A stretch of DNA of 64,000 bases. Origin: Bettongia penicillata ogilbyi. Lineage: Eukaryota > Chordata > Mammalia > Diprotodontia > Potoroidae. The DNA is taken from the NCBI GenBank assembly GCA_023548195.1, contig JAJHZJ010000800.1, positions 124,001 to 188,000 of the forward strand, read 5' to 3'. Shown here one piece after another: positions 23,293 to 35,164 of this stretch (within the stretch, counting starts at the first letter, position 1; each line of letters opens with the position of its first letter). Position numbers and translations under genes: made by a program. The notes under the pieces are model-generated. The model saw only the letters and a list, made by a program, of their open reading frames with translations. It was not told the origin of the DNA and did not search any database.

Positions 23293-26200
23293 TTTCATAT
23301 GAGGCAACAATAAAAAGTGGTAACATCGATACAGATAGCAGGGAAAACTACATTTTTCAAAAGACACCACAGACAAAAAATAACAAATACATTAAATATA
23401 TCTGTGCCAGATGGCACAATAACTATGTTCTTAAAATAAAGGCAAGGTGAACCAGAAAAAAACACTAGTAGTAACACAATTAACAAGAAAGGTTTAATAT
23501 TTCTCCCTTAAGATATGGATAAATCTAACAAAAAAGACAAAAAAGAAAATACAGAACTGAACAAATAGTTGGAAAAAAGTAGATTTGATTGACCTCTGGT
23601 GACTGACAAATAAGAATATTAAAAAAGATATGTTTCTCAATATCCTCTTGAACCTTTAAAAGAACTGATCATATATAAATATATGCATATATAAAAAGGG
23701 CAGAAACATATCCTCTGTAGCAAATAATATAATAATGAATAAAGAAAACATGAACAAAATACACAGACCTAAATGGAGACCAAGTAATGATATTATAAAA
23801 GAATAAATAATAGGAGTAATAAACATTGATGCTAAAGATAATGATGATGCAATACATCAAAAGTTTATGGGACACAGTTAAAGCAGTCCTCAAAGTAAAT
23901 TCATTTCTCTGAAACTTTATATTAATAAAATGGAAAAAAGAAAGGATGAAAAAAACTCAATTCAATTAAAAATAAACCAGAAATCTTAAAATGAATATAA
24001 TGAAAGAATTCTGAAAATTAGAGAAATAAGAAACTTGAAGAGATTACAGAACTAATAAATGAGTTATTTTAAGAGATTAGTAAAATAAAAAAACCATAAG
24101 TTAACAGAGAGAAAATCATGTTATCAAAATTAAAAATGAAGGTCAATTTTCAGAAGAAAAAAAGAACTTATCAGAAACTACTATAAATAACTATATGACA
24201 GCAAAATTGGGAATTCAAAGAAATCTGAAGAGTATTTACTAAGACACAAAACATCCAAACTAACAAAACAGAAAATAGAGATCATAATCAATCCAAAGAG
24301 AAATCAAGTAAGTCATGAAAAAACAAGTAAGGAATGAAAAAAAAGCTCTGGAGCTGACAGATTTACAAATTCTATCAAACAATGACAAGGCCATTAATAT
24401 ATTCTATTCTACAAACATTTTTTCTTAAACACTGAGATAGAAGGCACTCTACCAAATTCCTTTTCTAAAATAAATATTATTTCAATAACAAAATCGGAAA
24501 GAATCAAAGATATAAAAGAGTACAATAACACAGAAATGAATACTGATGTAAATATTTAAAATAAAATCTTTACAAGAAGACTATGTAGCAGACCTAGAAA
24601 GTAATCTACTGAACAAGTAGGATTTATACCATGCATGTAAAGATAGTTCAGTATTAGAAAAATAATTAGCATAACTAATCATTACATAAACAAGAAAAAA
24701 CAAACAAGAATGATTATTTCAATAGATACAGAAAATGTCCTGGACAAAATGCAAGTTATTTATGCTAATCGCTTTAAAAGCATAAGTATGGAACAGCCTT
24801 GCCTTAATATCATCAAAAGCATATATTAAAACTAGCATTAAAACTAAAAGCTAGCACTGCTTACAATGGAGAAACACTGGAATCTTTCTAAGTACAAAGA
24901 TGGGTAAAAGCAAGGACAACTCTTCCTCTTTACTATTTTTTGACATGGTTTTTAAAATGCTAACCATAGCGACAAAAGAAAAAAAATTAATGGCAAAAGC
25001 ATTGGCATGGAGGAGAAAAATTATCTCATTTGTAGATGATATGATACTATATTTAGAAAACCCCAGAAAAAACAATGAATAAATTAAATGGGAAAACTAA
25101 CACCTTCATTAAAATAAAGGAGCAGTACACAAAATAATTCAAAAATCATCAACATCCCTATATGGTACTAACAAAATCCTAGAAAAAATAATTTAAGAAA
25201 TTTCATTCAAACAGCTATAAAAATATAAAATATATGGGAATTAACCTATCAAGACAAATACAAAATTTATATAAATACAGCTACAAAATGCTCTTTACAG
25301 AAATATAGACAGACTTAGATAGTTGGAGGCATAATCATTGCTCATTATTGGGTCATGATAATATAAGATAAAAGTGATAAAACTTTGCAAATTTATTGCT
25401 ATGATAATAAATTGCCTAGGGGGCACATTATTGAACTTAGACAACGCGCTGACAAAAATCCTTTGGAAAAATAAAAGGTTTGAAATCTCACGGCATAAAA
25501 TGAAAGGAGAGGATTGTGGGGAAGAATGAAAGGAGCATAGTGTTTTCAGACCTCAAACTGTATTACAAGGAAGGTGTCAACAAATTGATTGGATACTAGT
25601 TAAAAAGCTAAAAGGTAAATCAGTGGAACAAAGCAGGTAAGCAAGAATCAGATGCAATCAAAAAAATGTATCCCAGTGTTTAATAAACTCAAGAATATAA
25701 ATTACTGACAGAAGGAATTCCTTTTCAAAAGAACTTTAGGGAAAACTGGAAAACAATGAACAGAAATTAGGTTCAGTTCAACATCTTCCACCACACACTG
25801 CAATAAATTCGAAATGGCTATATGAGCTGAATATATAAAATCATAAAAAACTAGACTACAGGAAGAACTCTTAACCAAACAAGGGACAAAGAAGATAAGA
25901 AAAGATTAAAGAGACAATTTTGATTTTGTAAAAACAAAAAGCTTTTGGACAAAAACAGAAAATCACTGAAGATAAAATAAGAAAAATTATGGTGCAGAAA
26001 AAATATCTGCATCAATATTATCAATAAAAGTTTGATTTCTAAGAGATACAATGAATAAATACTGTTATCAAAAACCACTGGCCCAATAGATGTGTCAAAG
26101 TATCCAAAAATTTTCTGAAACTGTTACAAACTATAAAAAGATAATTTGTAGCCATGCTCTAAATCATCGGAAATGCAAACTGAAACAATTCTGAGGTTCC

Positions 26201-26989
26201 CCTTGCAAACTGGCAGAGATGACACAATGGAAACAGTCAATGTTAGACTGGTTATAGGAACACAAGACTGTTGGTGGAGCTGTGAAGTAGTTCAAATGTT
26301 CTGTATGGCAATATGAAATTACATGAGAAAACTGACTGTCGACGATTCCTTTGACCTAGAAATCCTACTATGGAACATATGCCCCAAGAAAGCTACAGAA
26401 AGAAAATGAAGGTCAATTATAAACCAAAATATTCCTAGCATTCTTTGTGGTAACAAAGAATTGAAAACAATGTAGGTGCCCACAGAGTGGAGATTGGCTG
26501 AAAGAACTACGATATATTAATGTAATAATGTTACTATGCCATAAAAAAATGAAGACAACAAGGAATTTAGAGAAACAAGATTTATATGAACTAAATGATG
26601 ACAACAAAGTTGATGAAAATATCCCTAAAAGATGAACTCTGGGTAACTGAAAAACTAATGAGGTCCTGGGGAACCAAAAATGAAATATACCTCTCTCTTC
26701 ACAGCAGAGAGACAGTCTACTAGGGTAGAATACTACATATGTATTTCTTCTGATCTTCCTGATACTAGATGTTTTTGCTTAATTTTTTTCCTTTATTACA
26801 CAGAAGGGTTCAGTCTGGCAGGTTGGGGAAGGTTCTTTTTTTCCTCCAGAAAAGACTGCAAGATTGCAATGTAAAGACAAAATGCAGTAACAAAATGGAT
26901 TTTTTTTTTTTTTAAGAAAGAATCTGGAATGGCTAAAGGAATGGACAGAGCATGTAATACTTGCCACCTAACTCCAGCAAGGGTACTTT

Positions 26990-27180
26990 CTATATGCTTC
27001 ATTTTATTATTTTTATACTTTACATTTACATCTTAAATGCCTTGTATATATTTTATATTTACTTATCTATGTACATGTTTCTCCCTCCTTCTGGAGGGCA
27101 AAGGCTGCTGCCTTTTTGTAGCCTGAGTGCCTAGTTGCACATGGCAAGCACTTAATAAATAACTACTGAACTGACTGGTG
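26990..27180 (+). repeat. L2 LINE 3' end
   Basis: ctccctccttctggagggca, then gcctagttgcacatggcaag and cacttaataaataactactg: typical L2 terminus. Confidence 0.65.
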
Positions 27181-27857
27181 ACTGCCTAGACTTAAATACC
27201 AGTAAAAATATCAAAGAGGAGATAAAGTATCTTGAATACTGGAGCTTGAAAATTAAACTTACAAAGTGATGATAATGTTATACATGGTTATTTGCATTTC
27301 TGACATTATAAATTCCTTTCATTCTCCTTAAAAGCAGTGGAATAACCTCTAAATTTTAGGGACATAAAAATACTAAACACTGATACAAATCCAAAGACTT
27401 CTGAAACATAGCAGGCCTTCAATGACAGGAAAGAAATAGATCAATAAACAAAATTCAACTACAAAAACCAACAAAAAAGATGAATAGTCAAACCTCTCCT
27501 CCTCTCTTCTAAAAAAAAAATGCTAAGTAACACCAGAGTAAAAACTAATTTAACATGCGTCTGAGAACGCAGGGCAGTTTGGCTAATTTATCAAAACAGC
27601 AATGTGAAAAGCACCAAGCAATCATTACAGGCTAATAACAGTAGCCATCATTATTATTACAGTCGCTTAACAATGAACATCATCATTTACAAACAGCCTG
27701 TCGCATCGGCCAGGTCTCTGAAGATTTACTCTCTGAAAATACACCCAATATCTAGGCAGCTACTTTATTATTCCCATTTCAACTACTCCTTTGGTGCTAC
27801 CGACAAGTTTCGGGTTTGAGACTCACAGATCCTCCAGGGAAGGGAGCAGATACATAC

Positions 27858-28034
27858 TTTCCTCAGGATCCTCATGCCCATGAGACGCTCCCGCAGGAAG
27901 CTCCTGCACAGCAGCTCTGGATGCCGGCGTGGAGTGGTGCTGCCCCAGGTTACGATCCCTTTGAGCTTCCCACTCTTCACTGAAACCACCATCATCACTG
28001 TCAGTAACGTTACTGGAGTTCTGGTTTACCGGGG
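27858..28034 (-). CDS. PSEN1: Presenilin-1 cytosolic loop exon (human exon 10)
   Basis: 177 nt, one codon longer than I recall for human. Acceptor TTTTCCCCAAAG before 28034 and donor GTATGT after 27858, both in phase 1 and matching the neighbours. It encodes 58 whole codons of the large hydrophilic loop between transmembrane segments 6 and 7. The middle ([14 protein letters not shown]) and the [11 protein letters not shown] stretch are conserved. The first 13 positions are almost wholly different from human STERESQDTVAEN, and the end ([13 protein letters not shown]) is also altered. The loop is tolerant to change in the family and is dispensable for catalysis. Here the residue after the AQRD caspase site is Arg, not Ser. 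Confidence 0.95.
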
Positions 28035-28395
28035 CTTTGGGGAAAACAGAAGCACAGAATTATAGTTCTGGTGCTTACGATACGTCGTGGTGGGTGAAGG
28101 CCACTACCTGGTGAGAGTTAGCCACTTTTGTGCTAAACTGGCACCTAAGCTTAGGCTACAGGATGAGAAGACTACTTATTACTTTTAAAACAGAACTTGT
28201 AAATAAATACAAATGTTTTCCTATTAACAGTTATCAACACACTTCTGGTTCAAGTTTCTTTCTATACAGATGAAGCTGACCTTATTGGAACCTGACTTAG
28301 AGATTAAGTAAATCTATTTATGGTCAAAGCTAGTTTAGTGGTAAATACATTTAATAACATTATTTCTGAAATATACTTATCACAAAGATATGCGA

Positions 28396-28418
28396 GTGTG
28401 TGTGTGTGTGTGTGTGTG
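28396..28418 (+). repeat. (GT)n microsatellite
   Basis: About 11 GT units, uninterrupted, in intron 9. Confidence 0.95.
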
Positions 28419-28629
28419 ATCCAGAAAATGTCTATATATAACCATGCAAATCACCAATATGCATTATTTAATATTCAATGTAAATAAGGTGTACTTCCTT
28501 CCCTGAGGGTAGAAATACAAGTAAAAATTTCAAAAAATAATAATCAATTTTACAATAAGACAGAATCCAAGATTCCTCCAAAAATTTGGTTCCCCAATTA
28601 TTTTTGCCACAGATATTCAATCTAACTGT

Positions 28630-28785
28630 GTGTGTAAATCAAGTCATTTAAGCCTATTCGCTTCATTTTCTTCATCTGTAAAATGAACTAGAGAAGGAAA
28701 TGGCAAACTCTTCCAGTATCTTTGTCAAGAAAACCCCAAAGGGGGTCATGAAGAGTTGGACAGAACTGAAAAAAAAGACTGATGA
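28630..28785 (+). repeat. Partial Mar1-type SINE (CORE and tail)
   Basis: aatcaagtcatttaagccta, ttcttcatctgtaaaatgaa, gagaaggaaatggcaaactc, aagaaaaccccaaagggggt. The tRNA-like head is missing or unrecognisable. Confidence 0.8.
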
Positions 28786-29176
28786 AGAGATCTCAAGGCA
28801 CATACAGGAAAATTACTCTAAGTATCACCTCCACCCTTCTAACTTTAGTTCAATGTCAGTACTCTCTCCTTTAGCAATCTTGGCTTAAGACTCGAACAGA
28901 TCAAAAATGCTCTTGAACCAATGTCACGTGAACCATGACTTAGAATTTCCTAAAGTTAGCCCCAAAGAATTTCCCTGAGCCAGTATCTCTCTTTCCTGGT
29001 ACACATCTCTTCTTTTTTGATACTTTACAAAGGTCCAGGGAAAACTTTGCGGCACACACATTTCACTTCAATTTTTCCCAATCTTGGTATACATTCTGTC
29101 ATAAGATGACACTGTAAGTAGAAAACGAGAAAAGCTAGAAAAAATGAATATGTAAACAAACAAAAGTCTCTCCTAC

Positions 29177-29263
29177 TTTGCGCATTGTAGTTAGAATTTT
29201 TGGAAACTCTCCTCTGGGCTTCGGGGTCTCCTTCTGCCATGTTCACCAACCACACCATTGTTG
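29177..29263 (-). CDS. PSEN1: Presenilin-1 endoproteolysis-site exon (human exon 9)
   Basis: 87 nt, the same length as human exon 9. Acceptor CCAACAG before 29263, donor GTAGGA after 29177. It encodes [20 protein letters not shown] then KNSNYNAQ, with a split Ser codon at the start. This exon contains the site where presenilin cleaves itself (human Met292/Val293) to form the active N- and C-terminal fragments; loss of this exon in humans gives the uncleaved delta-9 form. The donor GTAGGA departs from the GTAAGT consensus used by exons 6, 8 and 11. Human Lys314 and Glu318 are Asn and Gln here. Confidence 0.97.
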
Positions 29264-29780
29264 CTGTTGGAAAAAGATGAAAATCTAGGTAAGCGTTTCA
29301 AACAAATGAGACATGAGAAGACATTAAGGTACCATTTTGCTACTGAAATCACCAATTTTCTTTTATCAAATCACCTTTAAAATCTCTTTAGGAAATATTA
29401 AAAAAAATACAAGTGAAGACTTATTAAAAAAGCAAAAAAGGGTTCTCTTCAGTCAGATACAGAAATAAGCTTCTGACATTGAACATTCTGTTATGGCATT
29501 TCAAAATGTAGTCTATCATGATATGAATTCCCTGAAAATTACCAGGAAACCTATAGAATTGCAACTAGTTGGACTTGTTGACTGACCCTAACAGAGTTTT
29601 AACTCACTAGCAAGTTGATTCTTAGGAATTACACCTCAAGGGGAAACTAGTTTCACAAAAACCTAAGCTGATAAAAAGCATTACAGAAGAAATTTACGCT
29701 GTAAGTTTCCTTCATATTCCATGTAATGCCAAGCTTCTTCAATAATGCCAAATTGTGTTGTAGAAAAAGCTAAAAAAAAA

Positions 29781-29803
29781 GGGGGGGGTGTGGGGGTGGG
29801 GAG
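29781..29803 (+). other. G-rich tract with G-quadruplex potential
   Basis: G runs of 8, 5 and 4 separated by TGT and T, on the plus strand, which is the template strand for PSEN1. It lies about 520 bp upstream of exon 9. Confidence 0.6.
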
Positions 29804-29929
29804 GCTAAAAGCAGTGTACACAAATGTAAATATCAGGCTAAAATAGTTAAAATTGGTCCCAAATCAAATTTTAATATAAAACCCCATGCTTTTGTTCATG
29901 GAAATCATATACAACTTTCAGTTAATCAA

Positions 29930-30020
29930 TTTATCTCCAAGGGTTTGGGTTTCATTATCTATAAAATGAAGGTGTTAACAACGAATTCCAAAGTCCCCTT
30001 CAACTCTAAAATCTTCAGAA
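29930..30020 (+). repeat. MIR-type fragment
   Basis: ggtttcattatctataaaat, then aaagtccccttcaactctaa: end part of a MIR/MIR3-type SINE. Confidence 0.5.
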
Positions 30021-30379
30021 TGATTGTATAGAATGGTTCCAGGTTTTTACAGTCAGTACCACTGAGTCATAACCAAACTTTTCAGTTTGATATTTCTGAA
30101 AAACTCAAACCTTCAGCCACCGGAATGTATTACATTCTTCTAATTTTGGTCCTTTTCTATTTTTTGAATGTGACTTTATAGCCACATAAAGGTCAGTGGC
30201 TGTTGTATCTTCTGCTAAATGGAAGAGTGATAAAACATAAGATCATGGGTCTGATTCCTCATACTCAGTTGGCTTTAATCTGCTCCATGGCTATTCCAAA
30301 TTGCATCTTTAACCACACCCAACAAGTTAACTACAAATGTGTGCTGCTGGTAACAAGGAAATCAGACAAGGAAATAAAA

Positions 30380-30460
30380 CATCAGAGCTAGAAGGAACCT
30401 TAGAGGTCATCTAATTTATTCCTATTTGGAGACCAAAAAGTAAAAAGATATGACCAAGGT
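30380..30460 (-). repeat. MIR-type fragment
   Basis: agagctagaaggaaccttag, aggtcatctaattta: typical reversed MIR3-type start. Confidence 0.5.
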
Positions 30461-30869
30461 CATTTCACCTCATATGGATCAGTGCAAACTCATTACTATT
30501 AAAGGAAAAAATCTTAAAGCATATCTTGCATATGAAAAACATCTACCATAAAGTATTTTTAAAAAAACAGCTACTATTATTACATATAAGATAAACACAT
30601 ATGAAAAAAGAAATTAGAAAAATAATTTGCTGTAGGTACAATGGTCATAAATATAATGAATTCCTTCCCCTTCCCCCGCCCCATGGCATGTACCACTACA
30701 GCTAGAAAGTGAGCACCAGCAGTAATCTGTTCTTGACACAGTCAGGGGATTTAAACAAAGCCACCCAAGAGCTGTGTCTGGTACCTGAGATGGAAAGAAG
30801 GCTTGTGATTCAGATTCTACATGTACTTTTTGAGGGATGAGACTCTGGATTCCACCGGTGCAGGACTTT

Positions 30870-31060
30870 CTTAGTGAAGAGACTCCCTCCAGCAATGCAG
30901 AGAGATCCCTGTTCTCTAGTGACTGTTTCAGAATGCTCTTAGAGCACAGAGAAGTGAAGTCATTCACTTCAGCTCCCACAGTCAGTGTCAGAGGTGGGAT
31001 GGGAACCTGGGTCTTCCTGACTCCAAAGCCAGCTTTTTTGTCTACTATGCAAAATGACCT
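30870..31060 (-). repeat. MIR-type SINE fragment
   Basis: gtgtcagaggtgggatggga, acctgggtcttcctgactcc, aaagccagc: reversed MIR with the tRNA-like head at the right. Confidence 0.65.
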
Positions 31061-31229
31061 CTCTACACTATTTGTAATAATCAATTACGAAAAGTTTCTT
31101 GGAAAAAAAATCATCAAAGAAAGCTCACAATTGAAGACAGTACTTTGCTTACTGTTCTCTGATATTCCTACCCCTTATTAAATTAATATTCTAACAAGTT
31201 ACATAGCATTATAGTTACTTAGTATGCCA

Positions 31230-31360
31230 TACTCTATTCCCCACTAGAGTATAAACTTTTATTAAGGTAGGTATCATGCCTTACCTCTCTACCCCAACAA
31301 CTAGTGCAGCTCTCTGTACACTGTAGGCAGTTACAGTGGGTGTTTAACAGCTGAATATGA
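31230..31360 (+). repeat. L2 LINE 3'-end fragment
   Basis: A ccccactagagtataaa segment, aggtaggtatcatgccttac, cactgtaggcagttacagtg: degenerate L2 terminus. Confidence 0.55.
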
Positions 31361-31699
31361 GTCAGCTAAACACCCTGGTGGCATCATAAAATAACTCAGA
31401 AAGTGACTGACCAAAGGGCAAAATAACAAGATAATAAAAAAGTAAGGCAATAAACAATAAGGCAGACAAAAACTGGCTCAAAAGAGGGAGAATGGAAGGG
31501 AGAACAAAAATTACTATGCTCAGAAGTATATAAATTTCTCTAGATCTGATGAAGGCATGTGAGATTTGTAAGACTTTCTATTATGAAAAGATAAGAAGTA
31601 TATCTTTGGTTAGTCATCCAATCTCTTCACGTGTATTATGGGGGAAATATACTTCTATTATCATTATCTGAGAAAACACCCTTTTAGAGTCGTTTATTT

Positions 31700-32495
31700 T
31701 TCTAGTATGATGCTCCTCCTATTCATACTCTATTGGCTATTACTTCTAGGAAAAGATACAAACTCTTTTGGCACTTAAATGCCTTTTACAAACTGGCTCC
31801 AGCTGACCTTTCCAATCTCATTACACATAGATCAGCCAGACTAACCGGCTGAGGCAGTCAGGTGGTACAGCAGATACTGCACTGGACCTGAATTCAGCAA
31901 GACTTGAGTTCAAATCCAAACTCGGGCACTTACTAAATGTGGGACAATGGCTAAGTCACAACTTGTCTCCGTTTCCTCAACCATAAAATGGGGATAATAA
32001 TAGCACCTTCCCTCTCCCAGGGTTGTTGTAAGGATCAAATGAGAAACTTACCAAGTGATTACTCAGTACAGTGCCTGACACATAGTAAGCATTTAACAGA
32101 TGCTTGTTCCCTTCTTCTCCCTTTCCCTTTTGGCTGCTCTCCAGACAACACTCCATCTAACATCACTGTGCCTTTGCACAGGCTTTCCTTCATGCCTGGA
32201 ATGCACTTTTTCCTTACATCCAACTCTTATAATCCCTAGTTTCCTTCAAAAACTCAGCTCAAACTACTTTGTGGGTCCTTTCCTAATCTCCCCATACGCT
32301 AGTGCCTCCTCTTTCACCCTAATTACATATTACTAATTTTGTATATTTTGTAATTTATGCATAAGTAAATGTTGTTTCTCTTCTGTGGAATATAAACTCT
32401 GTGAGGGTTGAGACTATTTCCTTTATGTCTTTGATCACCACAATCATACACAGTGCCTGGCACAGAGAAGGTACTTTTTAAAAAGCCTGTTCATT
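31700..32495 (+). mobile_element. L2 LINE 3' region, split by a SINE
   Basis: Left part tgccttttacaaactggctc and agctgacctttccaatctca; right part cctttgcacaggctttcctt, catgcctggaatgcactttt, actctgtgagggttgagact and acagtgcctggcacagagaa. The SINE at 31853-32110 sits between the two L2 halves. Confidence 0.75.
31853..32110 (+). repeat. MIR/THER1-type SINE
   Basis: Head ggcagtcaggtggtacagca, gacttgagttcaaatccaaa; CORE; tail aaaatggggataataatagc, cagggttgttgtaaggatca, agtgcctgacacatagtaag. Inserted in L2. Confidence 0.75.
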
Positions 32496-33319
32496 GACAA
32501 AATAGGGCTGGTTTCTATGAAACAAACTAACTAAACGCTGATAAAAGTTTTCAAAGCTGTTTATTCATGAAAGGAAAGGGATGGCAATCTCCATGAGCTA
32601 AATAAAGTAACAGTGCAGCACAGGAATAACACCATGGCAGGATGAGAAGATGTTATGTCTTTGCTGTCTAAAGACCCAAGTTTAAAGCCTGACTTGGTTA
32701 CTTATTACTTCAGTGACCTCTAAAAAGGCAAGTGGGTATTTTTTAAAGCAGCTAACAAATAATGAAACTGCTCAAAACCCTTTCAGATGAATGTTTATAA
32801 TGTTGTCTTCTTATATTTTGTAAGAAAAAAGTTTACCCCTCAATAGTTTATAAAACTGCTGTGTGATACACATTTAGGGCCTTTTAAAATCATGTTCAAA
32901 CATGCCTGACAAACAAAGTGAAATTTTCTGTTCAAATTTTTTCAAAGAAGTTGAGATTGTTCCAACATGTCAGTATTATCTTGATATCTTTTCACAGATT
33001 GAAACAAGCTAAAAATATGTTTGTGCATGATTTATTTCAATGCCTAAAAATATCCTAAGTGAGGTTCATATCCTAGCAGAAATCTAATCATTAACCCCCA
33101 GAACCTGCCCTTTCCTGTTAAAATGAAAATAAGCATATACTCTATAGGAAGTATATGATTCAAAAGCAAAAGACAAATTTTTGCATTCCCCATAATGGTG
33201 GTCCTAAATAATAGTGGTCCTAAATCTTTGCCACTCTCAAGCCCCTAATGCAACTCCATTTGTTTTCAAATGATGATCTCAATTCCAGCCTAATTAATGG
33301 CAATGGGACGTAAATCTCT

Positions 33320-34340
33320 CAGTGTCCCACCTGTCACACTTCAAAAATTATTTCTACCTTACTTATCTTTCTTTCTCTCCTTTTCAGGACTGAATTCTTC
33401 ACCTGAGGGGCCACTGATTCACTCCCCACTTGCCTCTTCTAGGGCCTTGATCCATTAAATTATCCCCACTTTCTCTAGCATTTTCAATAATTTCCTCTCT
33501 AATGGATCCTTTCCTTCTGTCTACAAATTTAACATAATAAGTCTCACTCATACTAAACACAAACCCTCCCTTCACTGACAAATTTCTTGAAAGACAAAAT
33601 CAATACCTGTTCTTTGACTTCCATCCACTGATTGCTTAACCTCTTGTAATACGAGCCTCCTAAATACCAAATCCAATGGTCTCATTAGGCCTTATTCTTC
33701 TTGACTTTTCTGTAACGTCTTACTGAGTTCTTCCTTCTCTTCTTTCCCCAAATACTCTCCCTCACTGGGTTTTCATGACGTTCATTATCATCTTAATCAT
33801 CCTCCTACCTCTGGATAATTCTGTCTCCTTTGATGACTTTTCTTCCATAACCCCCTCCTTCAATGCAAGAGTTGTCCAAGATTCTGTCCTCAGTCCTCCT
33901 CTCTTTGGTGACCTCATTAACTCCCATAACTTCAGTTATAACCTTTATAAAAATGATTGCTAAACTTGCATCTCCAGGCCTGACCCACTGAAAACTTTCA
34001 GTTTTGAATTTCCAAATGCCTGCCAGACATTTTCCTGGCCCCTGAAAACCCATGACTTCTAGTACTGAATTTATAATCTACTTCTCCTGAACCAGTTCCT
34101 CTCCCTATTTCTACTAATGGCACTACGATTCTCCTGACCACTGAGGCTCAGACCACCAATGGTTTCTTTGACTCCTCCGACTTCTCAAACCCCTGTACTT
34201 GATCAACTGTTAAACCATGCTGATTCAATGTCCACCATAACTGGCATTCACCTGCTTCTTCCCTTTCTCACTGCTGCTGAAATTGGTTAGGTCCTTATAA
34301 CCTCTGATGGAGATTATTGCAACAGTTTCAAATGTCTCCA
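33320..34340 (+). repeat. L2-like pyrimidine-rich remnant
   Basis: A long ct-rich stretch with phrases typical of L2 3' sequence (gttgtccaagattctgtcct, ctctctttggtgacctcatt, gatggagattattgcaacag). Very degraded. Confidence 0.5.
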
Positions 34341-34646
34341 GTCTCTTTAACTCCAACTGTTGCTATATCTAGGAATTGTGGCATTTGGAGCAAACTGGAG
34401 CGGGGAGAGGCAGGGTCTGAGGGAAGACCTAATCTATGATCACTCCTGTGCAGAATTTGAAGTAGGCTAAGTAAAAGAAGACTGTCTTATTGGGAAAAGA
34501 AAGCATGACTCAGATGACAGATGACAGTTAACAAGATGGAATGTCTTTATAAGGAGAAGTTGATGCTAAGTGTGGGTGGCTATAAGCACGGTAACCAAGG
34601 ACTATAACAATTCCCTTCCTTGATCCCCAGTATTAGGGGGCATGAT

Positions 34647-34717
34647 GTTGGTAGTAGAGTAATATCAGAAAAAACATATATACATATATATTCATATGAT
34701 ATTACTCTACTCCCAAC
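34647..34717. repeat. Hairpin: 21-bp inverted repeat with 28-bp loop
   Basis: Arms 34647-34667 and 34697-34717 are reverse complements with one mismatch. The loop is an AT-rich catatata repeat. The right arm is part of the repeat copy at 34697-34801. Confidence 0.85.
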
Positions 34718-34801
34718 TTCTTATGAAGTAGCTTATGTAGTATTGTTTCTTTTTTAAAGAAGACCTCACTTAGGCAAGAAAGGTGCCCGCTTCAAAAAAG
34801 G
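34697..34801 (+). repeat. Unnamed repeat, copy 1 (inverted relative to 38532-38637)
   Basis: About 105 bp, roughly 85% identical to the reverse complement of 38532-38637. Shared segments include gaagtagcttatgtag and ttaggcaagaaaggtgcc. The two copies lie on opposite sides of exon 8. Confidence 0.75.
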
Positions 34802-34814
34802 ACAAAATGAAATG

Positions 34815-35010
34815 ACGAAATCCAGAATCAGGGACCTAGGAGGTCATCTGGTTCAATTTAGTCATTTTTTGGATGCAGAAAGTGAAGCCCACTGAGGAAA
34901 AATTTAAAACATGTTACCTTCAGGTCACACAACTAGTAAAGTAGCAGAGTCAGAGTTCAAATTCAGATCTTCTGCCTCTAAATCCAGTGATCTACTCATT
35001 GGATCACAAC
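34815..35010 (-). repeat. MIR-type SINE fragment
   Basis: aggaggtcatctggttcaat, cacacaactagtaaagtagc, agagttcaaattcagatctt, ccagtgatctactcattgga. Confidence 0.65.
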
Positions 35011-35164
35011 AGAAGGTACTTGGTGGCACAGAAGAGGGGACGGAGAAAGCTAGTGGCCCAAGGTAAGGCCAGGTCACTGGGCAAGTGGTAACTTTCCCTT
35101 GTCAAGGATTCTGCACTGCCTGTCATGGAGCAGACGCCCTTCAAGACTGGGGAGGGGGAGGTGG

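Larger units (their letters stand above)
22300..26890 (+). mobile_element. Degraded L1: ORF2 endonuclease, reverse transcriptase, C-terminus and 3' end
   Basis: ORF2-like sequence appears in correct order. Endonuclease N-part is at 22300-22660 (aatctgctgcacataagaaa, ttatgcttcaggtga) and resumes at 23300-23700 after an insertion. The pre-RT linker is near 23850 (aagtttatgggacacagtta). Reverse transcriptase is at 24350-25300, with the catalytic FVDDMILYLENP segment at 25029-25064. The C-terminal region is at 26100-26640 (actgttggtggagctgtgaa), followed by 3' UTR to about 26890 and an A-free T-rich tail. Many stops and frameshifts; dead. Sequence from 20400 to 22100 may be its 5' part but I could not confirm this. 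Orientation is antisense to PSEN1. Confidence 0.75.
28035..29176 (-). other. PSEN1 intron 9
   Basis: 1142-bp intron, donor GTAGGA at 29171-29176. It contains a (GT)n tract and a partial Mar1 SINE; otherwise no feature seen. Confidence 0.9.

Noticed and set aside
24900..25082. 60-codon frame with FVDDM as a possible domesticated reverse transcriptase
   Set aside because: It is one short open piece within an L1 ORF2 broken by many stops on both sides.
30614..31084. 156-codon minus-strand open frame (and an overlapping 114-codon plus frame)
   Set aside because: Part of it is a MIR SINE, the composition is not protein-like, and it lies in PSEN1 intron 8 with no splice context.
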